DNA of 64,000 bases, from contig NW_027488368.1 in NCBI RefSeq assembly GCF_051014445.1, positions 27,006,001-27,070,000 on the forward strand, in the 5' to 3' direction. Position numbers and translations under genes: made by a program. A model generated the notes under the pieces. The model saw only the letters and a list, made by a program, of their open reading frames with translations, did not search any database and was not told the DNA's origin. This DNA comes from Colletes latitarsis. Taxonomy: Eukaryota > Arthropoda > Insecta > Hymenoptera > Colletidae. Positions 1 to 10,477 of the stretch are shown piece after piece (the first letter of the stretch is position 1; each line of letters opens with the position of its first letter).

Positions 1-3000
1 CAGTGAGCTAGTAAACCAGGCCAAAGCTATAGAGGAAGCAGGTGCTTAGTAGGCAAGCGGTAAGCTAGAAGGTGTGCAGCAAGCTAGTATGCAAGCTGTA
101 AGCTAGAAAGCAAGCAGCAGGCTAGTAAGAAATCAGTTAACTATTGAGCAAGCAGTAAACTACTAAGCAGCCAGTAACCTTGTTAGCAAGCAGTAAGATG
201 TTGAGAACACAGTTATCTAGGTAGCACGTAGTAAGCTAGTGAGCAAGCAAGCAGCAAGTGAGTAAGCTAGCAGTAAGCTAGTAAGCAATCAGTGGGTTAG
301 TAGGCGAGGCGGAAGCCAGTAAGAAAGCAGTATGATAGTGAGCAAGCTGGAAGCGAGTAAGCTAGCAGCAAACTGGCAAGAAAGCAGTGAGCTAGTAAGC
401 GAGGAGGAAGCTAGAAAGAAGGCAGTGTGATAGTAAGCAAGCTGTTAGCTAGTAAGCAACGAGTAAGCCAGTAAGCAAGCAGTAACCTAGCAAGCACCCA
501 GTAAGATAGTAAGCAAGCAATAAGCTGGTTAGCAAGCAGTAAGTTAGTAAGCAGGTAGTAAGCTAGTAAGCGTGCAGTAAGCTGGTAAGCAACCAGTGAG
601 CTAGTAAGCCAGCAGTAAGCTGGTCAGAAAGCGGTTATCTATTAAACAAGCTGTAAGCCAGCATTCAAGCAATGTGCTAGTAAGCGAGGTGGAAGCTAGC
701 AAGCAGGCAGTACGCAAGTATGCAACCAGTGAGATATTAAGCCAGCGGTAGGCTAGTAAGCAACCCAAGTGCTTGTAAGCAAGCAGTAAGATAATAAGCA
801 AGCAGGGAGCTTGTAAGAAAGCAGTATGCCATTAAGCAAGCAGGAAGCTAGTATGGGAGCAGCATGCCAGTAAGCAAGCAGGAACCTTGTAAGCATGCAG
901 TGAGCCAGTTAGCGAGCAGTATGCTAATAAGCAAACAGTGAGCTTGTTAACAAGCGGTAAGATAGTTAGCAAGAAGTCAGCAGGTTTGTCAGGAAGCGGT
1001 TAATTAGGAAGAAAGCAGTATGCGAGTAAGCGAGTAGTATGCTAGAAAGCAAGCAGCAAGTTAGTAAGGAAGCAGTAAGCTAGAAAGGGAGCAGCAAAAC
1101 TAGGAAGCAAGCAGCAGGTTAGTCAGGAAGCAGTTAATTTGTAAGAAAGCTGTTAGCTAGTAAGCAAGCAGCAAGCAAGTAAGCGTGCTGTAAGCTAGAA
1201 ATCAAGCAGCAAGCTAGCAAGCTAGCAAGAAAGCAGTTAGCTATTGGGCATGCAGTAAATTAGTAAGCAAGCAGTAAGCTAGTAAGCGAGCAGAATGCTA
1301 GTAAGCTAGCAGTAAGCTATTAAGGAACCAGTAAGTAAGTAAGCAAGCAGAAAGCTAGTATGGATGCAGTATGCTAGAAAGCAAGCAGCTGGCTAGTATG
1401 CACGCAGTAAGCTAGTAAGCGAGCAGGAAGCTAGAAAGCGAGCAGGGACCTAGTAAGGATGCAGTATGCTAGTAAGCAACCAGTAAGCTGGAAAGCAAGT
1501 AGCTATCTAATAAGCAAGCACTATGATTGAAAGCATGCAGTTAGCTACTAAGCAAAGATGCAAGCAGCAGGCTAGTCAGAAAGCTGCTAGGTAGTAAGAA
1601 AGCAGTATGCTAGTAAGCAAGCCGTAAGCTAGTTAGCAAGCAGTGATCTAGTAAGCAAGCAGTGATATAGTAAGCTAAATGGAAGCTAGTAAGGAAGCTG
1701 TATAATACAAGCTAGCAGTAAGCTAGAAAGCAAGCGGCAAGCGGCAAGCTAGTAAGCAAGCAGTAAGCTAGAATGGAAGCTGCAGGCAATTAGGAACGCA
1801 GCTAGCTATTCAGCAAGCAGTAAGCTAGTAAGCATTTGTCTGGTAAGAGAGCGGTAAGTTAGTAAGAATGCAGTATGTTAGGAAGAATGCAGGAGTATTG
1901 TACGCAAGCTCTAAGGTAGTAAGCAAGCACTACGATAGTAAGCAAACAGTAACATTGTAAGCAAGCAGCAGGATAGTGAGCGTGCAGTAAGCGAGTTAGC
2001 TAGCAGTGAGCTAGTAAGCGATCAGGAAGCTAGTAAGGAAGTAGTATGCTAGTAAGCAAGCAGTAAGATAGTAACAAAGCAGGAGGCTAGTAAGCAAGCA
2101 GTAATCTAGAACGCAAGCACCAAGCTAGTAAGCAAGCAGTAAGCGAGTATGCTAGCAGTAAGCTAGTAAGCAGGCAGGAAGCTAGTAAGCAACCAGTAAG
2201 CTAGTATGCATCCAGTAAGCTAGTGAGGGAGCAGCAGGTGACTAAGAAACCACTTAGCTATCAGGAAAGCAGTATGCTGGTAGGCAAGAAGCAGTCTAGC
2301 TAGAAAGCAGTTAGCTATTGAGCAAACAGTAAGCTAGTTTGCAAGCAGAAAGATACTAAGCATGCAGTGAGGTAGTATGCGAGCTGGGCGATAGTAAGGA
2401 AGCAGTCTGCTAGTAAGCACTGTGTAAGATAGTGAGCAAGCTGTAAGCTGGTAAGAAAGCAGTTAGCTAGTAAGCAAGCAGTAAGCTAGTTTGCAAGCAG
2501 TAAGATAGTAAGTAAGCAGTGAGGTTATAAGCGAGGAGGTAGCTAGTAAGGAAGGAGTTATGTAGTAAGCATGTAGTAAGCTAATAAGAAACCAGTGTGC
2601 TAGTAAGCGAGGTGGAAGCTAGGAAGGAAGCTGTATGCTAGTATGCAAGCAGTAAGCTTGAAACCAAGTAGTAAGCTAGTAAGCATGCAGTGAACTAGTA
2701 TGCTACCAGTAAGCTAGTAAGCATGCAGTGAGCCAGTAAGCCGGGGGGAAACTAGTAAGGGTGCCGAGCGCTAGTAAGCAAACAGTAAGCTAGTAAACAA
2801 TCAGTAAGCTTGTAAGCAAGCATCAGCCTAGTCATAAAGCAATTAACTAGTAAGAAAGCTGTATGCTAGTAAGCAAGCAGTATGCTAGAAGGCAAGCAGC
2901 AGGCTAGAAAGCACGCAGTAAGCTAGTAAACAAGCAGTAAGCTAGTAAGCGAGGAGGAATCAATTAAGAAAGCAGTATGCTCGGGAAAAAGCAGTATGCT

Positions 3001-3572
3001 AGTAAGCAACATGTAAGCTAGTTAGCAAGCAGCAGGCTAGTATGGAAGCAATTAGCTAGTAACGAACCAATGTGCGAGTATGCAAACAGTAAGCTAGAAA
3101 GCCAGCAACAAGCTAGTAACCAAGTAGTAAGCAAGCTAGTAAGCAAGCAGTAAGCTAGTAAGCGAGGAGAAAGCTTGTAAGCGAGCAGTAATCTGGTAAG
3201 CAAGCAGGTAACTAGAAAGGAAGCCGTAAGCTTGAAAACAAGTAGCAAGCAAGTAAGCGTGCAGTAGGCTAGAAAGCAAGCAGCAGGCTAGTAAGACAGC
3301 AGTTAGCTATTGAGCATGCTGTAAATAGGTAATGAAGCTGTAAGCTCGTAAGCAACCAGTAAGCTAATAAGTGAGCAGGAAGCTAGTGAGGAAGCAGTAT
3401 GTTAGTAAGCAAGTAGTTAGATAGTAAGCAACTAGTTAACGAGTAAGCATGCAGCAGGCTAGTAAGCAGGCAGTATGCTAAAAAGCGAGCAGCAGGCTAG
3501 TAACCTCGCAGTAAGCGAGAATGCTAGGAGTAAGCTAGCAAGCGAGCAGTTAGCTAGCATGGAAGCAAGTAG
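1..3572. repeat. Degenerate 19-bp minisatellite array
   Basis: The stretch is built from a degenerate head-to-tail unit close to agtaagctagtaagcaagc (19 bp). The unit splits into an 8-bp half (agtaagct) and an 11-bp half (agtaagcaagc). At that period it holds roughly 185 units. Variation is mostly single substitutions (gcaagc/gcgagc/gcatgc, agtaag/agcagg/agttag) with some short indels. No gene is visible. TAG triplets break the plus frames, and the few short minus-strand frames are leucine-rich translations of the repeat. The array continues past the inserted retroelement fragment at 4237-4708 and stops abruptly at 4709. Confidence 0.93.
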
Positions 3573-3736
3573 TAAGCTAGTTGGCTTCCTTCTGCGAGAC
3601 CTTAATGCTGCAGGAGGAGGTCGCGGGAAGGGAGCGCGAGATTCAGCGGCGCGCTGAGGCTCGCGCTCGTATGGTGTCGCGAGGACGTCGCCCAGGCGCC
3701 AGGCGTCGCGGGCGGCCGCCTTTGCGCGGCGGATGA
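3573..3736 (+). pseudogene. ORF2 C-terminal remnant of copy c
   Basis: About 54 codons of the extreme C-terminus of the element's ORF2 remain, ending at TGA 3734-3736 in the same context (ggcggatga) as in the other copies. The tail is Arg/Ala-rich and basic (QRRAEARAR, then RRRGRPP), as in the intact frame. Endonuclease, reverse transcriptase and the terminal zinc knuckle are all absent through 5' truncation. No function is expected. Confidence 0.8.
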
Positions 3737-4037
3737 CCCTGGCTGGGAGGGGGGCCCCGAGGGGAGCCTCCTCCCGCCAGGCAGCGAAGGTTCGGACCGG
3801 GTGTGTCCGGCCCACGGGGAGGCACCCTCGGTGGCCTGGAGCGGCCATGAGCTCCCGGCCGCCGAGGGGTAGAAACGGGGCCGCAGGTGGTTGCGAGTTG
3901 GGGCTTGCAGCCGCCACTGAGCGCGGCCCCGAGACGGATGGCGGCGGGATGGAGTGGCCCCGTCCTGCCGCTATGAGACAGTGTTTAACGGGGGGACCGT
4001 TTGTCCCCCCCTGGGATGGGCGCAAAGCGGGGGCACG

Positions 4038-4083
4038 GGGAGGATACCGGAAGAATGCTTCGAGCGATTCCCGGTATCCTCCC
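4038..4083 (+). promoter_or_regulatory. 3' UTR stem-loop of copy c
   Basis: A perfect 13-bp inverted repeat (gggaggataccgg / ccggtatcctccc) encloses a 20-nt loop. It is also present at 8186-8231 and 46248-46293. In R1/R2/SART-type elements, 3' UTR structure is recognised by the reverse transcriptase during target-primed reverse transcription. That role here is inference from conservation. Confidence 0.6.
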
Positions 4084-4236
4084 AAATCGTGCGGCAGGGT
4101 CACCGTGGGGTTTTTAGTGGGTAGGTCCGCGCCCGTCATTCTACGGGCGCGGGATATCCCACACACCCCACCCGCCTCTCCCGAAAGAGGTGGGAGGGAG
4201 TCTTTCCAAGATTTTCCCCACGACAAAAAAAAAAAA

Positions 4237-4708
4237 AGCAGTGACCTAGTAAGCGAGCAGTAAGCTAGTAAGCAAGCAGTAATCTAGTAAGCAAGCAGTA
4301 ATCTAGTAAGCAAGCAGGGAGCTAGTTAGCACCCAGGAAGCTAGTTAGGAGACATTACGCCAGTAAGCAAGCAGCGAGACAGTAAGTGAGGAGGAAGCTA
4401 GTAGGCAAGCAGCGGGCTAGTAAGCAAGCAGTAAGCGAATAAGGGAGCTGCAAGCTAGTAAGCAAGAAGTAAGCTAGATAGCAAGCAGCAGGCTAGTAAG
4501 GTAGCATTTATCTATTAATTAAGCAGTAAGCTAGTAACAAAGCAGTAAGTTACCAAGAAAGCAATAAGCCAGTGAGCAAGCAGGAAGCTAGTAAGGAAGC
4601 AGTGAGCTAGTAAGCAAGCAGGGAGGTAGTAAGCAAGCAGTAACCTGGTAAGCAAGCAGAATACTAGTATGCGTGAAGGAAGCTAGTAACGAAGCAGCAT
4701 GCTAGTAT
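4237..4708. repeat. 19-bp minisatellite, right-hand segment
   Basis: The same 19-bp unit resumes directly after the poly(A) of copy c, for about 25 units. It ends at gctagtat, where GC-rich retrotransposon sequence begins. The 19-bp repeat does not reappear anywhere right of 4708. No gene is seen. Confidence 0.93.
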
Positions 4709-7700
4709 CCACTGCCGCGCGGCACAGGACTTGATGTCCCAAGTCCTCGCGGAGTGGGGGGTTGGCCTGGCGGTCGCCGCCGAGCCGTACCGCGTCCCTG
4801 ATCACCCTCATTGGGTGGGCGACGCGGACGGCTTGGTGGCGACGGTATGGGGAGGGGGCGACGGGTCCCCACCGTTCTCCTTGTTGGAGCGCGGTCGGGG
4901 ATTCGTCGCCGTGGACTGGGGGGGGAGTCGCTGTGGTGGGGTGCTACATTTCGCCCCGTAGCGGTCACGCTGCGTTCGAGCTGTACTTGGCCGAGGTCGC
5001 GGCATGCGTGCAGCGCTACGCGGCCCGGCCGGTGCTGGTCCTGGGGGATTTTAATGCCAAGTCGGTGGCTTGGGGATCCCCCAGGACCTCCGTTCGCGGC
5101 GGGATCCTGGGCGATTGGGCGGCGGGGCTCGACCTCCGGGTATTGAACCGGGGGTCGGAGCACACATGCGTGCGGCGATATGGGGGGTCCATCGTGGATG
5201 TTGGATTCGCGACCCCCAACGCCGTGCGCATGGTGTCGGGTTGGCACGTGGTCGCGGGGGCAGAGACACTCTCCGATCACCGGTACATCCGGATGGAGGT
5301 CTCTGCCGCCGCGAGTGCATCCCGACACGGCCGCCTGCGTGGCACCCCACCACGCCGCTGGGCGCTTCGGCGCCTGGACAAGGACGCCCTGATGGCAGCT
5401 GCCCTCGCTGCAACTTGGCCGCAGGGAGCGGCCGAGTTGCCGAGCATACAGGAGGAGGTCGCCCGGCTCGGAGCATTGGTCGCGGGTATTTGCGACGCGG
5501 CGATGCCTCGGGTCGGGCGGGCTTCTCCTCGCCGGGCGGTGTACTGGTGGTCGGACGCGATCGCGGAGTTGCGAGTCGCGACTGTCCGCGCCCGACGCCA
5601 GTACACCCGCGCGCGCCGTCGTCAACGTACAGGCGACGGCGTGGCGCGAGCGAGGGCAGCTGATGACCTGTATGAAGCATATCGCGTGGCGCGGGTTGTT
5701 CTGCAGGTCGCCATCAAACGGGCCAAGACCCAGGCATGGAAGGAGCTCCTCCAGACCCTTGATGACGATCCATGGGGGCGCCCATATAAGGTGGTGCTGA
5801 ATAAGCTCCGCCCGTGGGCGCCCCCCGTCACCGAGGGTCTTGACCCCCGGCTGCTGGAGGACGTGGTCAATACACTCTTCCCAATTGGGGAGAGGGGACC
5901 GCGTCCTCCGGCGGCGGCGGCTGTCCCAGTGGAGTGGACGGCCGAGCTGGGGGTCACGCAGGAGGAGCTGGCAGCGGCCATCAGACGGCTCGGGGTTCGT
6001 AACACGGCCCCGGGTCCGGATGGTGTGCCCGGCCGGGTTTGGGTCTTGACCCAGGGCGTCCTTGGGGCCGACCTCAGGCGGTTGCTCGACCGCTGCCTGA
6101 GGGACGGGCGATTCCCCCCCAGTTGGAAGGTGGCGAGGATGGTCCTCCTCCGGAAGGAGGGTCGGCCTGCGGAGTCTCCCTCCGCATACCGGCCCATTTG
6201 TCTCCTCGATGAGGTGGGCAAGCTCTTCGAGCGTGTGATTGCTGCCCGCCTCGTCGAGCACCTGTCGCGGGGTGATCCCGGTCTGGCCGACTGCCAGTTC
6301 GGTTTCCGGGGGGGCCGATCGACTATCGACGCGATAGGTCGTGTGAGGGCCCTCTCGGAGGCGGCCGTCTCCCGGGGAGGGGTGGCATTGGCAATATCCT
6401 TGGATATTGCCAATGCCTTTAACACCCTCCGCTGGGAAGAGATAAGGAGGGGGCTCGAATATCATCGAGTCCCCCCTTGTCTCAGGGCGGTCGTCGAGAA
6501 TTATCTCCGCGGCAGGTGGATCGAGTATCCGGGCCGGGATGGTGATATGCGGAGGGAGGTGTACTGCGGTGTTCCGCAGGGGTCGGTCCTCGGGCCACTC
6601 CTGTGGAACATCGCGTACGACTCGGTGTTGCGGGCCGGCCTCCCCGACGGCGTCAGCACGGTGTGTTATGCGGATGACACACTGGTGCTGGCCGTCGGGG
6701 CGCACTGGGGGAGGGCCATGCGTCGCGCGGAGGAGGGGTCGCAACGCGTCGTCGACCGGATCAGGGGGATGGGGATGACGGTGGCGGTCCATAAGACCGA
6801 GGTGATTGCGTTTCATTCACCTCGGCAGGATCCGCCACCCCCTCTGATTCGGGTGGGTGGGGCTGACATCGAGGTGAAGCCCCAGATCAGGTATCTGGGG
6901 CTGATCCTCGATAGCCACTGGCGTTTCGAGAAGCATTTCCGCTGCCTGGTCCCCCGGTTGGAAAGGATGGTTGCGGCTCTGGGCCGGATCCTGCCCAACC
7001 TGGGGGGCCCGGCGGGCCGAGTTCGTCGCCTCTATGTGGCAATGGTCCAGTCGGTGGCCCTATACGGGGCCCCCGTCTGGGCGGACGACCTGGCTGCCTC
7101 CCGGCGCAGCATGACTATGCTGCGTCGGGTGCAGAGGCGCATGGCGCTCAGGGTCGTCCGCGGGTATCGGACCATGTCACATGAGGCGGCGACGGTTCTA
7201 GCGGGGATGCCGCCCATGGACCTGCTCGCGCGGTCGCACGCGGTGATGTACCGGCACCGCGTCGACCGTCGCGCGGGGGTGGGGGCGGTCCCGGGCGGGC
7301 AGGAACCTGCTTGGGGCGATTTGAAGCGCCAGGCCCGGCAGTCCGTGTTGCTCGCATGGCAGTAGCGGCTGGCTCTGCCAACCGCGGGGCACCGGACTGT
7401 CGGGGCGGTTCGGCCACTCCTGAAGGAGTGGCTGGACAGAGGCCATGGCAGCCTCACCTACCGGATGGCACAGGTATTTTCCGGGCATGGCAGCTTCGGA
7501 AGATACCTGTGCCGGATAGGGAAGGAGCCGACGGCGCGTTGCTGCCACTGCGACGCTGAGCAGGACACGGCGGATCATACCCTGGAGGTATGCCCCGCGT
7601 GGGAGGGGGAGCGCCGTGTCCTGGTCGGCGTCGTCGGGCGGGATGTCTCGCTGCCGGGCGTGGTGCGCGCCATGCTCGGCAGCGAGGAGAAGTGGAGGGC

Positions 7701-7857
7701 CGTGGCCTCCTTCTGCGAGAACGTAATGTTGCAGAAGGAGGCCGCGTGGAGGGAGCGCGAGCTTCAGCGGCGCGCTGAAGCTCGCGCTCGTGCGGTGGCC
7801 CGAGGTCGTCGCCCGGTCGCGAGGCGTCGCGGGCGGCCGCCTCAGCGTGGCGGATGA
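4709..7857 (+). pseudogene. ORF2 (endonuclease-reverse transcriptase), truncated and disabled
   Basis: In order it encodes: an apurinic-like endonuclease (GDFNAKS, then SDHRYI), a reverse transcriptase (GFRGGRST, DIANAFNTL, GVPQGSVLGP, active site CYADDT with Tyr at 6667), and a C-terminal CCHC knuckle (CCHC-x8-H-x4-C) followed by a basic tail. The main frame runs 4762-7857. Three defects are visible. The start is missing. An extra G in an 8-G run near 4918-4925 throws the first part of the endonuclease into another frame. A GAG-to-TAG change at 7363-7365 stops translation before the CCHC knuckle. It also has Arg instead of Pro after DIANAFNTL. The full-length copy has Glu at the nonsense position. 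Retrotransposition competence is very unlikely. Confidence 0.93.
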
Positions 7858-8375
7858 CCTAGGCTGGGAGGGGGGTCCTGAGGGGACCCTCCTCCCGCCA
7901 GGCGGCGCCGGGTCGGACCGGTTGGGGGTAGGAGTGCCTCCCCCTACCGGTCCGACGCAAGGGGAGGCACCCTCGGCGGTCTGGTGCGGCCATGAACGCC
8001 CGGCCGCCGAGGGGTGGAAACGGGGTCGCGGGCGGTTGCGAGTTGGGGCTCGCAGCCGCCACTAAACGCGGCCCCGGGACGGATAGCGGCGGGATGGAGT
8101 GGCCCCGTCCCGCCGCTATGAGGCAGTGTGTCTACTGGGGGGACCGATTGTCCCCCCGGGGGATGGGAGCGAAAGCGCGGGCACGGGGAGGATACCGGAA
8201 GAATGCTTTGAGCGATTCCCGGTATCCTCCCAAAGCGTGCCGAAGGGTCACCGTGGGGTTTTTAGTGGGTAGGTCCCGCGCCTGTCGTTGTACGGGCGCG
8301 GGGAATCCCACACACCCCTCCCACCTCTCCTCAAGGAGGTGGGAGGGAGTCTTTCGAAGATTTTCCCCACGACAG
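7858..8375 (+). other. 3' UTR of copy a
   Basis: This GC-rich non-coding segment between the ORF2 stop and the poly(A) is rich in inverted repeats. These include a hairpin near 7909-7957 pairing ggtcggaccggt with accggtccgac, and the 13-bp stem at 8186-8231. It ends in the family terminus ccccacgacag. It is nearly identical to 45920-46435. Translated frames across it are not conserved as proteins. Confidence 0.85.
8186..8231 (+). promoter_or_regulatory. 3' UTR stem-loop of copy a
   Basis: This is the 13-bp perfect stem with a 20-nt loop described for copy c. The arms match the other copies exactly, and the loop carries one substitution (gctttg for gcttcg). Confidence 0.6.
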
Positions 8376-8400
8376 AAAAAAAAAAAAAAAAAAAAAAAAA

Positions 8401-9842
8401 GTATGAGGCAGATGATTGCAAATACCAGACATAACCCAGACCTATCCGGTGTTATCCTCTAAAATATTGATCGAATCCAGGTTGAATTGACTATTCTAGT
8501 GTGGTACCACATTAATACGTGATGCAAATCAGAAAAAGCCCAGGATCAGGCCAGCAAGTATGCGAAAAATGCGAAAGTACGAGCCAGATGATTGCAAATA
8601 CCAGACATAACCCAGACCTAACCGGTGTTATCGTCTAAAATATTAATCGGAACCAGGTTTAATTGACTATTTCAGTGTGGCACGACATTAATACGTGATC
8701 CTAACCAGAGAAAAACCTAGGATCTGGCCAACAAGTATGCGAAAAATGCGAAAGTATGAGGCAGATGTTTGCAAGTACCAGACCTATCCCAGACATAACC
8801 GGCATGGTCCTCTAAAATATTGATCGAATCCAGATTAAATTGACTATTTCAGTGTGGCACAACATTAATACGTGATCCTAACCAGAAAGAGCCCAGGCTC
8901 TGGCCAACAAGTATGCGAAAAATACGGATGTATGAGGCAGATGTTTGCAAATACCAGACCTAACCCAGACAAAACCGGTGTTATCCTCTAAAATATTGTC
9001 CGAATCCAGGTTGAATTCACTTTTTCAGTGTGGTATCACATTAATACGTGTTCCTAACCGCAAAAAAAACCCTGGATCTGGCCAACAAGTATGCGAAAAA
9101 TGCGAAAGTATGAAGCAGATGTTTGCAAATACCAGACATAACCCAGACCTAACCGGTGTTATCCTCTAAAATATTACTCGAATCCAGGTTGAGTTCACTT
9201 TTTCAGTGTGGCACCACATTAATACGTGGTCCTAACCGAAAAAAAACCCAGGATCTGGCCAACAATTATGCGAAAAATGCGAAAGTATGAGGCAGATGTT
9301 TGCAAATACCAGACCTAACACAAACCTAACCGGTGTTAGCCTCTGAAATATTGATCGAATCCAGGTTGACTTGACTATTCTAGTGTGGCACCACATTAAT
9401 ACGTGATCCTAACCAGAAAAAGCCCAGGATCTAGCCAACAAGTATGCGAAAAATGCGGAAGTACGAGCCAGATGAGGCCAAATCCCAGACATAACCCAGA
9501 CCTAACCGGTGTTATCCTCTAAAATATTGGTCGAATCCAGGTTGAATTGACTATTCTAGTGTGGTACCACATTAATACGTGATGCAAATCAGAAAAAGCC
9601 CAGGATCAGGCCAGCAAGTATGCGAAAAATGCGAAAGTACGAGCCAGATGGTTGCAAATACCAGACATAACCCAGACCTAACCGGTGTTATCGTCTAAAA
9701 TATTAATCGGAACCAGGTTTAATTGACTATTTCAGTGTGGCACGACATTAATACGTGATCCTAACCAGAGAAAAACCTAGGATCTGGCCAACAAGTATGC
9801 GAAAAATGCGAAAGTTTGAGGCAGATGATTGCAAATAGCACG
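8401..9842. repeat. 176-177-bp satellite array, left segment
   Basis: About eight head-to-tail monomers are present. The phase marker gta(t/c)gag(g/c)cagat occurs at 8401, 8577 and 8754, giving periods of 176 and 177 bp. Each monomer carries a short duplicated motif (atgcgaaaa atgcgaaag), an accggt site and a gtgtgg(t/c)accacatt block. Blocks recur at an offset of 1,060 bp (8471 against 9531), which is six monomers. The array is cut at 9842 by the LTR retrotransposon. Short frames that recur in many monomers are by-products of the repeat. Confidence 0.95.
9838..9842. repeat. Target-site duplication (left) of BEL/Pao element 1
   Basis: The five bases gcacg precede the left LTR and recur at 18110-18114 after the right LTR. 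Intact satellite monomers elsewhere (around 18640) read gcaaatagcacgcgcaaccc, so the insertion split one monomer of that variant. Confidence 0.9.
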
Positions 9843-10184
9843 TGTTCCGGCTCGGTCTATATTGAATAAACCAATTCGCAGTGTGGATAGGATAGATTGG
9901 CCGCGGAACTGTGGATATTCCGGCTAATGAACTTTATTCTCCCTTCGCGTCTTATTCTTATAAAGCCTGACGAGCTCACTGTTAACAGTGTTACTTCTGT
10001 ATGAATCGATTATCAGTTACAGACTAACTGTGCGAAGTGAGCGGTTAAATTTGTATTAGCCGGCCGTGTTTGAAAAACAATCCGGCGAGACTCGGGCGTG
10101 TTCGCGTAACGGCAATAACATCAAGCCTTGTTGACGAGCTGCCAGCGGTTACGCCAAGGCGCTTTGAATATATGATATTGAACA
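9843..10184 (-). repeat. 3' LTR of BEL/Pao element 1
   Basis: It matches 17767-18109. It begins tgttccggc and ends gatattgaaca on the plus strand, so either reading gives TG...CA ends within TGTT...AACA. On the coding (minus) strand an AATAAA lies at 9933-9938 and a TATA-like TTTATAAG just before it. These are candidate polyadenylation and promoter signals only. Confidence 0.93.
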
Positions 10185-10477
10185 TACCGCCCGCCTCGCA
10201 TTCGAAAGAAGCGAAACGGTGTATATAAGTTCGCAACAGAAAAAAAACTAAAGAAATTCACTCACTGATTCGCAAACATAAGGAGCGCTGATCGATCAAA
10301 TTTGGCATACATTTTATAGGCGCTCCGAAGGAACAAGAATAGAATAATTAACAATAACTTAATATTATGACTTAATGCCTAACGGAATTTATAAGCAAGT
10401 AATACATAATGAGCTTGAAACAACGCATTAACTTATAGGCAATCACACACAGGGAAGTTAGAATATGTATAATCTAA
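10185..10477 (-). other. Non-coding 3' region of BEL/Pao element 1 with candidate polypurine tract
   Basis: This 293-bp AT-rich segment lies between the integrase stop and the 3' LTR. Directly next to the LTR the minus strand is purine-rich (gcgaggcgggcggta), a plausible but weak plus-strand priming tract. I see no envelope-like or other gene in it. Confidence 0.6.

Larger units (their letters stand above)
3573..4236 (+). mobile_element. 5'-truncated R1/SART-clade non-LTR retrotransposon fragment (copy c)
   Basis: GC-rich DNA aligns without large gaps to the 3' ends of the two longer copies (7707-8400 and 45769-46456). It covers the last codons of ORF2, the whole 3' UTR and an A13 tail (4224-4236) after the family terminus ccccacgac. 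It is more divergent from the other two than they are from each other, so it is probably older. It lies inside the 19-bp minisatellite. Flanks are agtaagctagtt on the left and gcagtgacctagtaagc on the right. I see no exact target-site duplication, although the repetitive flank makes this hard to judge. The left edge is uncertain by about 3 bases. Confidence 0.88.
4709..8400 (+). mobile_element. 5'-truncated R1/SART-clade non-LTR retrotransposon (copy a)
   Basis: This copy is nearly identical to 42771-46456 of the full-length element. It starts inside the endonuclease coding region (ccactgccgcgcggcacagg) and has lost the 5' UTR, ORF1 and the ORF2 start. It keeps the rest of ORF2, the 3' UTR (7858-8375) and an A25 tail (8376-8400). 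The left flank is the 19-bp minisatellite and the right flank is the 177-bp satellite. It therefore sits on the border of two unrelated arrays, and no 13-bp target duplication is visible. The right junction is at the same satellite position used by the full-length copy. Confidence 0.95.

Noticed and set aside
3459..4226. A 255-codon minus-strand frame across copy c and minisatellite
   Set aside because: It crosses the junction of the retroelement fragment and the minisatellite, so it cannot be an ancestral gene. The composition is that of antisense GC-rich 3' UTR.
4702..6816. A 704-codon minus-strand open frame over ORF2 of copy a, with a near twin at 42767-44878
   Set aside because: It lies antisense to a clear endonuclease-RT gene in very GC-rich DNA, is Pro/Arg-rich with no domain, and recurs only because the element recurs.
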